From: JANQHS01 sp965227315
GTDB taxonomy: Bacteria > Bacteroidota > Bacteroidia > Cytophagales > CCMP332
Direction of reading: 5' to 3'
Assembly: GCA_965227315.1 (NCBI GenBank)
Contig: OZ245737.1
Location: 930,001 to 994,000, forward strand
DNA: 64,000 bases
Both the position numbers and the translations under genes were made by a program. The notes under the pieces were generated by a model that ran no database searches, was not told the DNA's origin, and was given only the letters and a program-made list of their open reading frames with translations. Positions 56,131-64,000 of this stretch are shown piece by piece; positions within the stretch are counted from its first letter, which is position 1; every line of letters starts with the position of its first letter.

Positions 56131-56874
56131 TTGAGCGACCAGTTTATTTATGGAATAAACGCTTTTGATGAAGCGATAAGGTCCGGGAAATCAATAGAAA
56201 AGCTCTTCCTTTTAAAGGAGAATCTTGGCCCGCGCCTGAGCAAGATCAAGGAAGAAGCGAAGAGGCTGAAGATACCGGTTTCGGTGGTGCCCAAAGTCAA
56301 GTTCAAGGGCATTGGTAAAAAAAATCATCAGGGAGTGGTTGCCATGATCTCTCCCATTCAATATGCCTCTTTGGAAAATATCATCGATGACCTTTTTTCC
56401 AAAGGGGTCAATCCCTTTCTTCTGGCAGCGGATTCGATCACCGATATCCGAAATATCGGAGCCATTGCGCGATCGGCCCAGGCCTTTGGTTGCCATGCAT
56501 TATTAACACCCATAAAGGGAGGTGCCTTGCTCAATGCCGAAGCCATAAAGTCATCTTCCGGAGCTCTGTTGGATCTTCCCGTATGTCGGGTAGAACACAT
56601 GACCAAGGCCCTGGAATTCATCAAAAACTCCGGACTGAGACTGATCTCGATCACAGAGAAATCCTCATCCAGGATCTACGGTTATGATTTTTCAGGTCCG
56701 GTAGCTCTTGTCATGGGCTCGGAGGGAGCGGGAGTAAGCCCTGAAATACTCAAAATGTCCGATGAAAATTTGGCGATCCCAATGTCGGATGAAACCGGAG
56801 TTGGGTCTCTGAATGTTTCTGTAGCCGCCGGGATCGCCTGCTCGGAGGTGTTCAGGTCAAGAAGAGATCTCTAA
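56131..56874 (+). CDS. rlmB: 23S rRNA (guanosine-2'-O)-methyltransferase RlmB-like (SpoU family)
   Basis: A SpoU-class methyltransferase, 247 residues. The start is TTG 56131 (MSDQFIYGINAFDEAI), typical of RlmB. It has an N-terminal RNA-binding domain (HQGVVAMISP at its end), then the trefoil-knot catalytic domain: ADSITDIRNIGAIARSAQAFG (motif 1 with Asn/Arg), VMGSEGAGVSPEIL (motif 2) and IPMSDETGVGSLNVSVAAGI (motif 3, with the SAM loop). All are intact. The substrate, G2251 in E. coli numbering, is assumed by similarity. The stop overlaps that of the convergent gene by 4 bp. Confidence 0.9.
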   Translation: MSDQFIYGINAFDEAIRSGKSIEKLFLLKENLGPRLSKIKEEAKRLKIPVSVVPKVKFKGIGKKNHQGVVAMISPIQYASLENIIDDLFSKGVNPFLLAADSITDIRNIGAIARSAQAFGCHALLTPIKGGALLNAEAIKSSSGALLDLPVCRVEHMTKALEFIKNSGLRLISITEKSSSRIYGYDFSGPVALVMGSEGAGVSPEILKMSDENLAIPMSDETGVGSLNVSVAAGIACSEVFRSRRDL

Positions 56875-57947
56875 GTAAACTCCGAATCTTCTTTATTCTT
56901 TTTAAGGTCTTCCACAAAGGTCTTCACCATTTGTTCATCCTGCTTCTTACAGATCATGGTAACATCACCTTCCTGAATAATGATGAGATCTTCGACCCCC
57001 TGAGCGATCAGGAGCTTTCCATCCTCCACCTTCACCAGCGAATTGGAAACCCCATAGGTCCGCACATTTCCCGATATATAGTTGCCCTGGTCATCTTTTT
57101 CGACCATCTCGTACAAAGACCTCCATGTACCCAGATCATTCCATCTGAAATCCGAGGGGATCACATAAACATCAGATGATCGTTCGAGAATACCGTAGTC
57201 AATCGATATATTTTCGCAACGACCATAGACCTCATCAATGGCCATATCCTCCTGACCGGAATCCATTTTCTGCTCAATACCCCTAAACTGTTGATACAGT
57301 TCGGGCAGGTGCATTTGGAACTCATCAAAGATCTTTGAGGCCCGCCAAATGAATATGCCGGAGTTCCAGAGAAAATCTCCACTCTCAATGAATCTTCTGG
57401 CATTTTCAAGGTCGGGCTTCTCGGTAAAGCGAAGCACCTTCTTTGCCGGCTCTGAAGAGGAGTTGTCAAACTGAATATATCCATAACCTGTATCCGGGCG
57501 GCTTGGACTGATCCCCAGTGTGATCAGTTTGTCCCCTGCTAAAGATTCTTCAAGAGCGAGTTTAATGGTATCGATAAATCCGGACACATCGTTGATCACA
57601 TGATCAGAAGGGCAAACGACAACCCTTGCCTGCGGATCTCTCACCAGGGCCTTTAATGATCCGTAGGCTATACAGGGAGCAGTGTTTTTTCCCTGCGGCT
57701 CCAGGAGAAGATTAGAATCATCAAGGGAGGGAAGCTGCTTCAGAATAAGATCCCTGTAACTCCGGTTGGCGACTATGAATATATTCTCCTTCGGGATCAC
57801 ACCTTCGAAACGATCGATAGTCTCTTGAATCAAGGTTTTTCCATTACCAAGGATGTCATGAAATTGCTTGGGTTTTTGCTTTCTGCTATAGGGCCAAAAC
57901 CTGCTTCCCACGCCTCCAGCCATTACGATCAGATAATTCGAATTCAT
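56871..57947 (-). CDS. Mannose-1-phosphate guanylyltransferase
   Basis: Makes GDP-mannose from mannose 1-phosphate and GTP. The 358-residue protein starts MNSNYLIVMAGGVGSRFWPYSRKQKPKQF, the GGxGxRxWPxSR.xxPKQF nucleotide-binding motif. It also has VCPSDHVI, GYGYIQF, FTEKPD, WNSGIF and WNDLGTWRSL, the complete ManC-type set. It lacks the isomerase domain of bifunctional enzymes. It supplies GDP-mannose for surface glycans, consistent with the DUF2723 protein nearby. Confidence 0.93.
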   Translation of the reverse strand: MNSNYLIVMAGGVGSRFWPYSRKQKPKQFHDILGNGKTLIQETIDRFEGVIPKENIFIVANRSYRDLILKQLPSLDDSNLLLEPQGKNTAPCIAYGSLKALVRDPQARVVVCPSDHVINDVSGFIDTIKLALEESLAGDKLITLGISPSRPDTGYGYIQFDNSSSEPAKKVLRFTEKPDLENARRFIESGDFLWNSGIFIWRASKIFDEFQMHLPELYQQFRGIEQKMDSGQEDMAIDEVYGRCENISIDYGILERSSDVYVIPSDFRWNDLGTWRSLYEMVEKDDQGNYISGNVRTYGVSNSLVKVEDGKLLIAQGVEDLIIIQEGDVTMICKKQDEQMVKTFVEDLKKNKEDSEFT

Positions 57948-58178
57948 GTAATCAGATTTCCAATTTTTCGTTAAATTAGTTTATAACAAGCTATCGGAAA
58001 GAATAACAGTATTACGAATAGGTTTGGTCCAATCATTGGCTTGCATTGAAATCAGGAACGAATAAAATTGAATTCATTTTCGGCTTGGCCAAGATCATAA
58101 GTGCTTTTAATCAATTATTTATAAAAAAAGGAAGAGAGAAAATCGCAAATTAGCGGTCTTTTTTTTGAAGGTGATATT
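57948..58178. promoter_or_regulatory. Divergent spacer between the guanylyltransferase gene and recQ
   Basis: 231 bp of AT-rich sequence with promoters for both sides expected. I see a 10-bp perfect palindrome CTTGGCCAAG at 58084-58093, about 90 bp upstream of recQ, and a poly-T tract just before the recQ start. No clear -33/-7 pair was found. Confidence 0.3.
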
Positions 58179-60365
58179 ATGGAGGTAAGCGAGGTAAAAG
58201 TTGGGTATGATATCCATAAAACATTAAGCGAGGTTTTTGGCTATCATCAATTCCGGGGCGGTCAGGAAAAAATTATCAACAACGTACTAGAAAAGAACAA
58301 CACACTTGTGATCATGCCTACGGGCGCGGGCAAATCCCTGTGTTATCAACTGCCTGCGATCGTCATGGAGGGAACTGCGCTCATTATTTCCCCGTTGATC
58401 GCATTGATGAAAAACCAGGTGGACTTCCTGAATGCCTATGGCATCAATGCCAGGGTTCTCAACAGCACTCTGAGTAAGTCAGAATCCAATCGGGTCAAAA
58501 GAGAGTCGCTCGAAGGCAAGGTAAAAATGCTTTATATCGCTCCTGAAAGCCTGGCCAAAGAAGACAATATCGATTTCTTTAAAAAATTGAACCCTTCATT
58601 TGTCGCTGTCGACGAGGCACATTGTATTTCCGAATGGGGTCATGATTTCAGGCCCGAATACAGAAGGATCAAGGAGATCATCAAGGGAATCGGAGATCTT
58701 CATCTCATCGCCCTTACCGCTACCGCTACACCGAAGGTAGAATCCGATATCATCAAAAACCTCCAGATGGAGGACGCCACCATTTTTAAATCTTCCTTTA
58801 ACCGGGAAAATCTTTTTTATGAAATAAGACCAAAAAAGGGCGCAAAAAAACAACTGATCAGATTTGTTCGTGAAAGGCAGGGACAATCCGGGATAGTCTA
58901 TTGCTGGAGTAGGAAAAAGGTTGAGGAGATTGCCGAATTCCTGAAGGTGAATGGCGTTAAGGCAAGGCCATACCATGCCGGCATGGAATCCAAGGATAGG
59001 GTTCAGAATCAGGACGACTTCCTCAACGAAAATGTTGATGTGATCGTGGCGACCATTGCCTTCGGTATGGGCATTGACAAACCCGACATTAGGTTTGTTG
59101 TACACTATGATGCTCCAAAATCACTTGAAAGCTATTATCAGGAAACAGGCAGAGGAGGAAGAGACGGCCTTGAAGGACATTGCCTGATGTTCTACAGCTA
59201 CAACGACGTGATGAAGCTGGAGAAGTTCAACAAGGACAAGGCGGTTTCCGAAAAGGAGAACGCGCGTATTCTTCTTGAAGAAGTGATCCAGTTCTCCGAG
59301 TCCTCGGTCTGTCGAAGAAAAACGCTCCTCCATTACTTTGGAGAACGTTTTGAGAAAGATTGTGGCTTTTGCGACAACTGTAAGTATCCAAAGGAGAAGT
59401 TTGAAGAGACAGAGGCCGTGGTATCGATCATCAGGGCCGTTGAACAAACCGAGGAAAGGTTTGGGATCCAGCACATGGTCAATCTGCTCAAGGGAAATGC
59501 GAACAATTATGTGGTCAGCTACGGCCATGACAAACTGGACACCTTTGGCGCATGTTCGGAATTCGAAGAAGAACTTGTAGGCGCAATGATCAGACAGGTT
59601 CTGATCTACGGTCTGCTGGAAAAAGATATTGAAACCGTCGGACTCATCAAGGTTTCGGATGCCGGAAGGGAATATCTCAAAAACCCATATGAATTATCCT
59701 TCTCGAAAAACCGGGAATTCCCCGATAGCGATGAAGAGGTAGAAGATATACCGGTTCTTTCGGGAAAAGGACATGATAAGGTGCTTTTTGACCTCCTCAA
59801 AAAAGAGAGGAAGGATCAAGCAGACAAGCTGGATCTGCCTCCTTATGTCATCTTCCAGGATCCCCAGTTTGAGGAAATGGCAACGGTTTACCCGACCACC
59901 TTTGATGAACTGGTGCTGATCAATGGGATCGGTCAGGGAAAAGCAAGGAAGTTTGGTCAACCATTTCTGGACCTCATCAAGAAATACATAGAAGACAATG
60001 ACATCATAACCCCCGGAGATGTACTGGTTAAATCTTCAGGAGCGAATTCCAAGAACAAGATCTTCATTATTTCCCAGATCGATAAGATGGTCGACCTTGA
60101 AGAGATCTGTGAGATGAAAGGCTGGACCATGGAAACGCTCATAACCGAAATTGAGAATATATGTCTTTCCGGAACCAAGCTGAATCTGGATTACTATCTG
60201 GAAGACTTTATCGATGAAGACAAAGAGGATGAGATCTTTGATTATTTCATGAACTCGGAATCGGATTCCGTGGAGGATGCACTCGACGAACTCGGAGATG
60301 ATTATTATAGTGAGGAAGAGGTTCGACTGATCAGGGTCAAATTCCTGTCCGAGGTGGCTAATTAA
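58179..60365 (+). CDS. recQ: ATP-dependent DNA helicase RecQ
   Basis: 3'-5' helicase acting in recombination and repair. The 728-residue protein has motif 0/I (GYHQFRGGQE, PTGAGKS at 47-53), the DEAH box AVDEAHCISEWGHDFRPEY, the helicase motifs ALTATATPKVESDI and YYQETGRGGRDG, the zinc-binding Cys cluster (CRRKTLLHYFGE, CGFCDNC), an RQC winged-helix region, and an HRDC domain (YPTTFDELVLINGIGQGKARKFG). It is slightly longer than E. coli RecQ because of an acidic C-terminal extension of about 100 residues. All key residues are present. Confidence 0.96.
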   Translation: MEVSEVKVGYDIHKTLSEVFGYHQFRGGQEKIINNVLEKNNTLVIMPTGAGKSLCYQLPAIVMEGTALIISPLIALMKNQVDFLNAYGINARVLNSTLSKSESNRVKRESLEGKVKMLYIAPESLAKEDNIDFFKKLNPSFVAVDEAHCISEWGHDFRPEYRRIKEIIKGIGDLHLIALTATATPKVESDIIKNLQMEDATIFKSSFNRENLFYEIRPKKGAKKQLIRFVRERQGQSGIVYCWSRKKVEEIAEFLKVNGVKARPYHAGMESKDRVQNQDDFLNENVDVIVATIAFGMGIDKPDIRFVVHYDAPKSLESYYQETGRGGRDGLEGHCLMFYSYNDVMKLEKFNKDKAVSEKENARILLEEVIQFSESSVCRRKTLLHYFGERFEKDCGFCDNCKYPKEKFEETEAVVSIIRAVEQTEERFGIQHMVNLLKGNANNYVVSYGHDKLDTFGACSEFEEELVGAMIRQVLIYGLLEKDIETVGLIKVSDAGREYLKNPYELSFSKNREFPDSDEEVEDIPVLSGKGHDKVLFDLLKKERKDQADKLDLPPYVIFQDPQFEEMATVYPTTFDELVLINGIGQGKARKFGQPFLDLIKKYIEDNDIITPGDVLVKSSGANSKNKIFIISQIDKMVDLEEICEMKGWTMETLITEIENICLSGTKLNLDYYLEDFIDEDKEDEIFDYFMNSESDSVEDALDELGDDYYSEEEVRLIRVKFLSEVAN

Positions 60366-60403
60366 GACCATATTTCTTTATTTCGATAGCCAAACCAATT
60401 CAA

Positions 60404-61690
60404 ATGAATATACTCTTATTGGGAGGAGGAGGCCGTGAGCATGCCCTGGCCTGGAAAATGAAACTCAGCCCAAAATGCCAAAAACTTTTTATCAGTCCTG
60501 GAAATGCCGGTACAGCACAACATGGTGAAAATGTAAAGCTGGGCTCATTTGAGGATATTGCAGCATTCTGCAAAGGGGAAAAAATAGATCTGTTGGTGGT
60601 AGGACCGGAAGCGCCTTTGGTCGATGGCATTGTGGATGAACTGCAAAAAGATCCTCAATTAGGAGATCTGATGATCATCGGCCCTTCAAAGGCAGGAGCT
60701 CAATTGGAAGGAAGCAAGGATTTTTCCAAAGCCTTTATGAAAAGGCATAATATCCCAACGGCAGGCTATCAAACCTTCACAGAAAAAAATATTGATGAGG
60801 CCGAAGAGTTCCTAAAAACCCTTAGTCCACCCTATGTACTGAAGGCGGATGGTTTGGCAGCTGGAAAAGGTGTTCTCATAGAAGAGGATATGAATATCTC
60901 GCTTCAAAGACTCAGGGAGGTTATTCTTGAGAGCAAATTCGGAGAGGCAGGAAACAAGGTGGTGATCGAAGAATTTCTAGAGGGTATTGAGGTTTCTGTC
61001 TTCGTTCTCACGGATGGCAACTCCTATCTCATCCTGCCGGAAGCAAAGGACTACAAGAGAATAGGAGAAGGTGATACAGGCCTGAATACAGGAGGGATGG
61101 GTGCCATTTCACCGGTCGCGTTTGCCGATGAGCAGTTTTTGCAAAAGGTTGAGGACAGGATCATAAAACCCACTGTCGAAGGCTTAAAACAGGAAGGGCT
61201 CCCCTATTCCGGTTTTATCTTTTTTGGACTAATGAATAAGCAGGGCGACCCCTATGTGATCGAATACAACTGCCGACTGGGTGATCCTGAGGCTGAGGTT
61301 GTTCTTCCCCGCATCAACAATGATCTCGTGGAGCTGTTCGAAAAAACGGCCTCCAAGGAATTGAACGAATGCTCCGTAGACGTCAAAGACGACGCGGCCA
61401 CTACGGTAATGCTGGTGTCCGGAGGATATCCGGAAGCGTATCAAAAGGGAAAGAAGATCACAAATCTTGAAGTATTGGAGAAGGTACTACCCTTTCATGC
61501 AGGAACTGCATTTGATGAGAAGGGGAACATCATTACATCCGGAGGACGGGTTATTGCCATTACGGCAATGGGAGAATCTGTAAGTGAAGCCCTCGAGCTC
61601 TCGAAGGCCGGAGCAGAGATCATAGACTTCGACCAAAAATACTTCCGTCATGATATAGGTTTTGATCTTTTATCCCTGAAGTACGACTAG
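60404..61690 (+). CDS. purD: Phosphoribosylamine-glycine ligase
   Basis: Second step of purine synthesis, making glycinamide ribonucleotide with ATP. The 428-residue ATP-grasp enzyme has the N-domain LLLGGGGREHALAWK, VVGPEAPLVDGI, the GPSKAGAQLEGSKDFSK segment, LKADGLAAGKGV for ATP, EEFLEGIEVSVFVL, TGGMGAISP, and NCRLGDPEAEVVL. Length and motifs are standard. Its stop is immediately followed by the ATG of the PSP1 gene, so the two are co-translated. Confidence 0.96.
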   Translation: MNILLLGGGGREHALAWKMKLSPKCQKLFISPGNAGTAQHGENVKLGSFEDIAAFCKGEKIDLLVVGPEAPLVDGIVDELQKDPQLGDLMIIGPSKAGAQLEGSKDFSKAFMKRHNIPTAGYQTFTEKNIDEAEEFLKTLSPPYVLKADGLAAGKGVLIEEDMNISLQRLREVILESKFGEAGNKVVIEEFLEGIEVSVFVLTDGNSYLILPEAKDYKRIGEGDTGLNTGGMGAISPVAFADEQFLQKVEDRIIKPTVEGLKQEGLPYSGFIFFGLMNKQGDPYVIEYNCRLGDPEAEVVLPRINNDLVELFEKTASKELNECSVDVKDDAATTVMLVSGGYPEAYQKGKKITNLEVLEKVLPFHAGTAFDEKGNIITSGGRVIAITAMGESVSEALELSKAGAEIIDFDQKYFRHDIGFDLLSLKYD

Positions 61691-62851
61691 ATGGGTTGTA
61701 CCAGCTGTTCTACGACTGCAGATGGAAAGCCGGCGGGCTGCAAGAGCAACGGATATTGTACATCCGGTGGCTGCGAAAAAAAGGAGGTCTTTGATTGGCT
61801 CAATTTCATGTCTCTTGACGGAATTGATGGTTTCAAGTACCCCTTTATCGAAGTAAGGTTCAAGAACGGACGCAAATCGTTTTTTGAAAACAAAAATGGC
61901 ATTGCCCTGAGCAAGGGTGACTGGGTTGTGGTCAACGTACAGGGCGGCCATCATGTCGGCAGGGTTTCTCTTCAGGGAGAACTTGTCAGGGCACAGATCA
62001 AGAAAAACAAGGTCAACAAAAAAGAGATCCGCGAAGTATACAGAAAGGCCACGAATCGCGATCTGGACAGGTACAATGAAGCCAGGAAAAAGGAAACATC
62101 TACCCTTTATAAGGCTCGGAAAACCATTCTTGAATTAAAACTGCAGATGAAACTCTCCGATGTGGAATATCAGGGAGATGGCACCAAGGCCACGTTCTTT
62201 TATTCCGCTGAGGAAAGGGTTGATTTCAGAGAATTGATCAAAAGACTCGCCTCCGAGTTCAAGGTGAGAATCGAAATGAAGCAGGTAAGTCTGAGGTATG
62301 AAGCCGGCTATTTGGGCGGGGTTGGATCCTGCGGAAGGGAATTATGTTGTTCCACATGGTTGCCGGAGTTTCGTTCGGTCTCTACTTCATCAGCACGTTA
62401 TCAGAATTTGAGCATCAATCCGGCAAAGCTGAGTGGTCAATGCGGCAGACTGAAATGCTGTCTGAACTATGAGTTGGATACCTACCTCAGCGAACTCAAG
62501 GGAATCCCAGAGGTCAGCGAGCCATTGATCACCAAAAAGGGAGAGGCGTTTCTGCAAAAGACAGACATTTTCAAAAAGATCATGTATTTCGGGTATAAGG
62601 GCGAGACTTCATGGTACCCTCTTCCGACCAGCAGGGTCATGGAGATCCAGGAATTGAATAAACAGGGGAAAAAACCCGATAACCTTGATGATGAAAAGGA
62701 ATATGCAATGCCTGAAAGGAGTCATGGTTATTTGGAAAGTTCAGATCTGGAAGCCCTGGATAAAAAGCTGAACACCAACAACAAAAGGCGTAAAAGGAAA
62801 AAGAATAAAAGGAAGGGAAACAAACCGAATGCAAATCATAAAAAAAGTTAA
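61691..62851 (+). CDS. PSP1 domain protein (RicT-like)
   Basis: A 386-residue homologue of RicT (YaaT), part of the Fe-S-containing RicA-RicF-RicT complex that tunes RNase Y and development in Bacillus. The N-terminus is Cys-rich (C3, C6, C17, C23, C28). The PSP1 domain follows (GDWVVVNVQGGHHVGRVSL), and later the CGRELCC and CGRLKCC motifs, which are signature residues for cluster binding in RicT. The C-terminus is a Lys/Arg-rich tail (KRRKRKKNKRKG). Bacteroidota lack obvious RicA/RicF, so its partner is uncertain. It is coupled to purD and overlaps gldH by 23 bp. Confidence 0.85.
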   Translation: MGCTSCSTTADGKPAGCKSNGYCTSGGCEKKEVFDWLNFMSLDGIDGFKYPFIEVRFKNGRKSFFENKNGIALSKGDWVVVNVQGGHHVGRVSLQGELVRAQIKKNKVNKKEIREVYRKATNRDLDRYNEARKKETSTLYKARKTILELKLQMKLSDVEYQGDGTKATFFYSAEERVDFRELIKRLASEFKVRIEMKQVSLRYEAGYLGGVGSCGRELCCSTWLPEFRSVSTSSARYQNLSINPAKLSGQCGRLKCCLNYELDTYLSELKGIPEVSEPLITKKGEAFLQKTDIFKKIMYFGYKGETSWYPLPTSRVMEIQELNKQGKKPDNLDDEKEYAMPERSHGYLESSDLEALDKKLNTNNKRRKRKKNKRKGNKPNANHKKS

Positions 62852-63329
62852 GGTGTTCAGGAAGGGCATATTTCTGCTTGGAGCATTATTCCTGCTTGGG
62901 TCTTGTGGTGACAACATGGTCTATGTTGGCAAAAAGGAATTCGAAGAGGGGAAATGGCAGATCGATGATAAAACCGATTTCCACTTTTCTATCGAGGATA
63001 CCACCGTTTCATATGATCTCCTGTACTTGGTCAGAAATGATGAATCCTACCCATACTACAATTTTTACCTTACATATTTCCTAGAGGACTCTGATGGAAT
63101 GTTGCTTGACAAAAAACTTCAAGAGATCCATCTTATGGATGCCAAGACAGGCAAACCATTGGGAAATGGTTTCGGAGGCATTTATGACCACAAGATACTC
63201 GCGATACCGGATCTCCGGTTTTCAAAACCCGGGGATTATCACTTTTCGGTTCTTCATTATATGAGGATGGACACTTTACAGGGAATCATTTCGTTTGGAA
63301 TTCAACTGAATCAAAGAGAAGAGGATTGA
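62829..63329 (+). CDS. gldH: Gliding motility lipoprotein GldH
   Basis: A 166-residue lipoprotein of the gliding machinery, present in gliding and many non-gliding Bacteroidota with T9SS. The signal peptide ends LFLLGSC with lipidated Cys near residue 26. The mature domain shows DFHFSIEDTTVSYDLLYLVRN, YPYYNFYLTY and the final FSVLHYMRMDTLQGI, typical of GldH. The start lies within the end of the PSP1 gene, so it is part of the purD operon. Confidence 0.88.
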   Translation: MQIIKKVKVFRKGIFLLGALFLLGSCGDNMVYVGKKEFEEGKWQIDDKTDFHFSIEDTTVSYDLLYLVRNDESYPYYNFYLTYFLEDSDGMLLDKKLQEIHLMDAKTGKPLGNGFGGIYDHKILAIPDLRFSKPGDYHFSVLHYMRMDTLQGIISFGIQLNQREED

Positions 63330-63367
63330 AACATTTTAGGCTATGATCCGGGTTTAATACTATATCC

Positions 63368-64000
63368 ATGGCCAGTCTTTACGAAATAATGGAGTTGCCA
63401 GCCTTTTCATCACTGGAAAGGGTCAAAAAACAATACAAGAACCTGGCGTTTAAATATCATCCGGATGCTCACCGCGGTGATCAGAAATACGAGGAGAAGT
63501 TCAAAGCTATCGTCAAGGCGTACCAGGTTCTTTCCGACCCCAAGCAAAAGCTGGCCTATGATCAGGTCCTTTATTCAAGATTGGTAAGCCCTACGACCGG
63601 CTTCGCACAAAAACAGGAAAGACCAAGAAGAAAGCCTCCGCAAAGGCCATCCTACAGGAAAAAAAGAAGCAACGCCAACTTTCACCCTGTAGTCTGGGTG
63701 GTGATCTTCTTTGGGTTTGGATTCATCCTCTTCCAGTTCATTTGGCAGGCCAACAATTTCATGATCGCCAAGAAGATCGAAACCCAAATGGAAGCCCGCA
63801 ATATTCTTCTGGAAAAGGCAAAAGTTGAGGCGATAAGAGGAAATTATGACCTCGCTCTGGACTATTTGGAATTGATCAACTACAAACAGTTTGATCAGGA
63901 TATCAGATCACTGAAAAGCTCATTGTTCGGTGAATCCGAAAAAAAGGCCAGCGAGTTGATGCAGGCCGGAGACTTTGTTCAAGCCCGGCAGGTTCTTTCC
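63368..64000 (+). CDS. J-domain membrane protein, partial (continues past the window)
   Basis: The visible 211 codons begin at ATG 63368. Residues 1-66 are a J domain with the essential HPD (31-33) in KYHPDAHRG, which stimulates a DnaK-type ATPase. A basic proline-rich linker and one membrane helix (HPVVWVVIFFGFGFILFQFIW, about 102-122) follow, then a helical, TPR-like tail (GNYDLALDYLELINY) that continues beyond the right edge. It is likely a membrane-tethered co-chaperone. The frame is open to base 64000. Confidence 0.85.
   Translation, partial: MASLYEIMELPAFSSLERVKKQYKNLAFKYHPDAHRGDQKYEEKFKAIVKAYQVLSDPKQKLAYDQVLYSRLVSPTTGFAQKQERPRRKPPQRPSYRKKRSNANFHPVVWVVIFFGFGFILFQFIWQANNFMIAKKIETQMEARNILLEKAKVEAIRGNYDLALDYLELINYKQFDQDIRSLKSSLFGESEKKASELMQAGDFVQARQVLS

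Overview
The window looks like a chromosomal segment of a marine-type member of the Bacteroidota (Cytophagales/Flammeovirgaceae-like). The evidence is type IX secretion (a PorQ-like protein and a large cargo with a type A sorting domain), the gliding lipoprotein GldH, a DUF2723 membrane protein, PD40-OmpA and MORN_2 proteins, S46 and M13 peptidases, methylmalonyl-CoA mutase split into two subunits, weak Shine-Dalgarno signals and TAnnTTTG-like promoter candidates. Genes are tightly packed. I see no phage, transposon, CRISPR, rRNA or tRNA. The genus is not determinable from what I can see.

Layout. 1-2440 (minus): dcd-hutI-ftcD, dCTP deaminase followed by the last two steps of histidine degradation (ftcD runs off the left edge). 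2682-7393 (plus): an M13 lipoprotein peptidase with a clear terminator, a small exported protein and an S46 dipeptidyl-peptidase. 7387-9805 (minus): two exported MORN_2 repeat proteins. 9858-12690 (plus): a PorV/PorQ-like barrel overlapping an exported helix-hairpin-helix/barrel protein. 12682-19953 (minus): UDP-xylose synthesis (ugd, UDP-glucuronate decarboxylase), hslU, porQ and lon. 20123-22063 (plus): a TPR/PD40/OmpA envelope protein. 22065-26032 (minus): GH3-dxr-rseP. 26102-31776: a DegP-type protease facing a 1411-residue exported TPR-CHAT protein. 31849-35702 (minus): methylmalonyl-CoA mutase, both subunits. After a 346-bp AT-rich gap come dnaA, a LOG-family gene and yceI (plus), then a CoA-transferase, a small TerB-like protein, adenine deaminase, a short parvulin and an orphan TRAP-type binding protein (minus). 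From 43501 on the plus strand: clpB, the giant T9SS cargo, a barrel protein, a membrane-anchored cytochrome c, a DUF2723 protein and rlmB. Then mannose-1-phosphate guanylyltransferase (minus), and recQ, purD, a PSP1/RicT-like gene, gldH and a J-domain gene cut by the right edge.

Themes. Envelope proteostasis (Lon, HslU, ClpB, DegP, RseP) and surface/secretion functions (PorQ, GldH, cargo, DUF2723, nucleotide-sugar enzymes) are interleaved with housekeeping genes. No single clearly new defence or biosynthetic system is visible. The most unusual items are the exact 651-bp A-B-B super-repeat in the T9SS cargo, a parvulin whose first strand sits at its C-terminus, the uniform tail-to-tail junctions (all six convergent pairs lie between a 9-bp overlap and a 1-bp gap), an exported CHAT protease-like protein, and an S46 peptidase with Gln at the specificity position.
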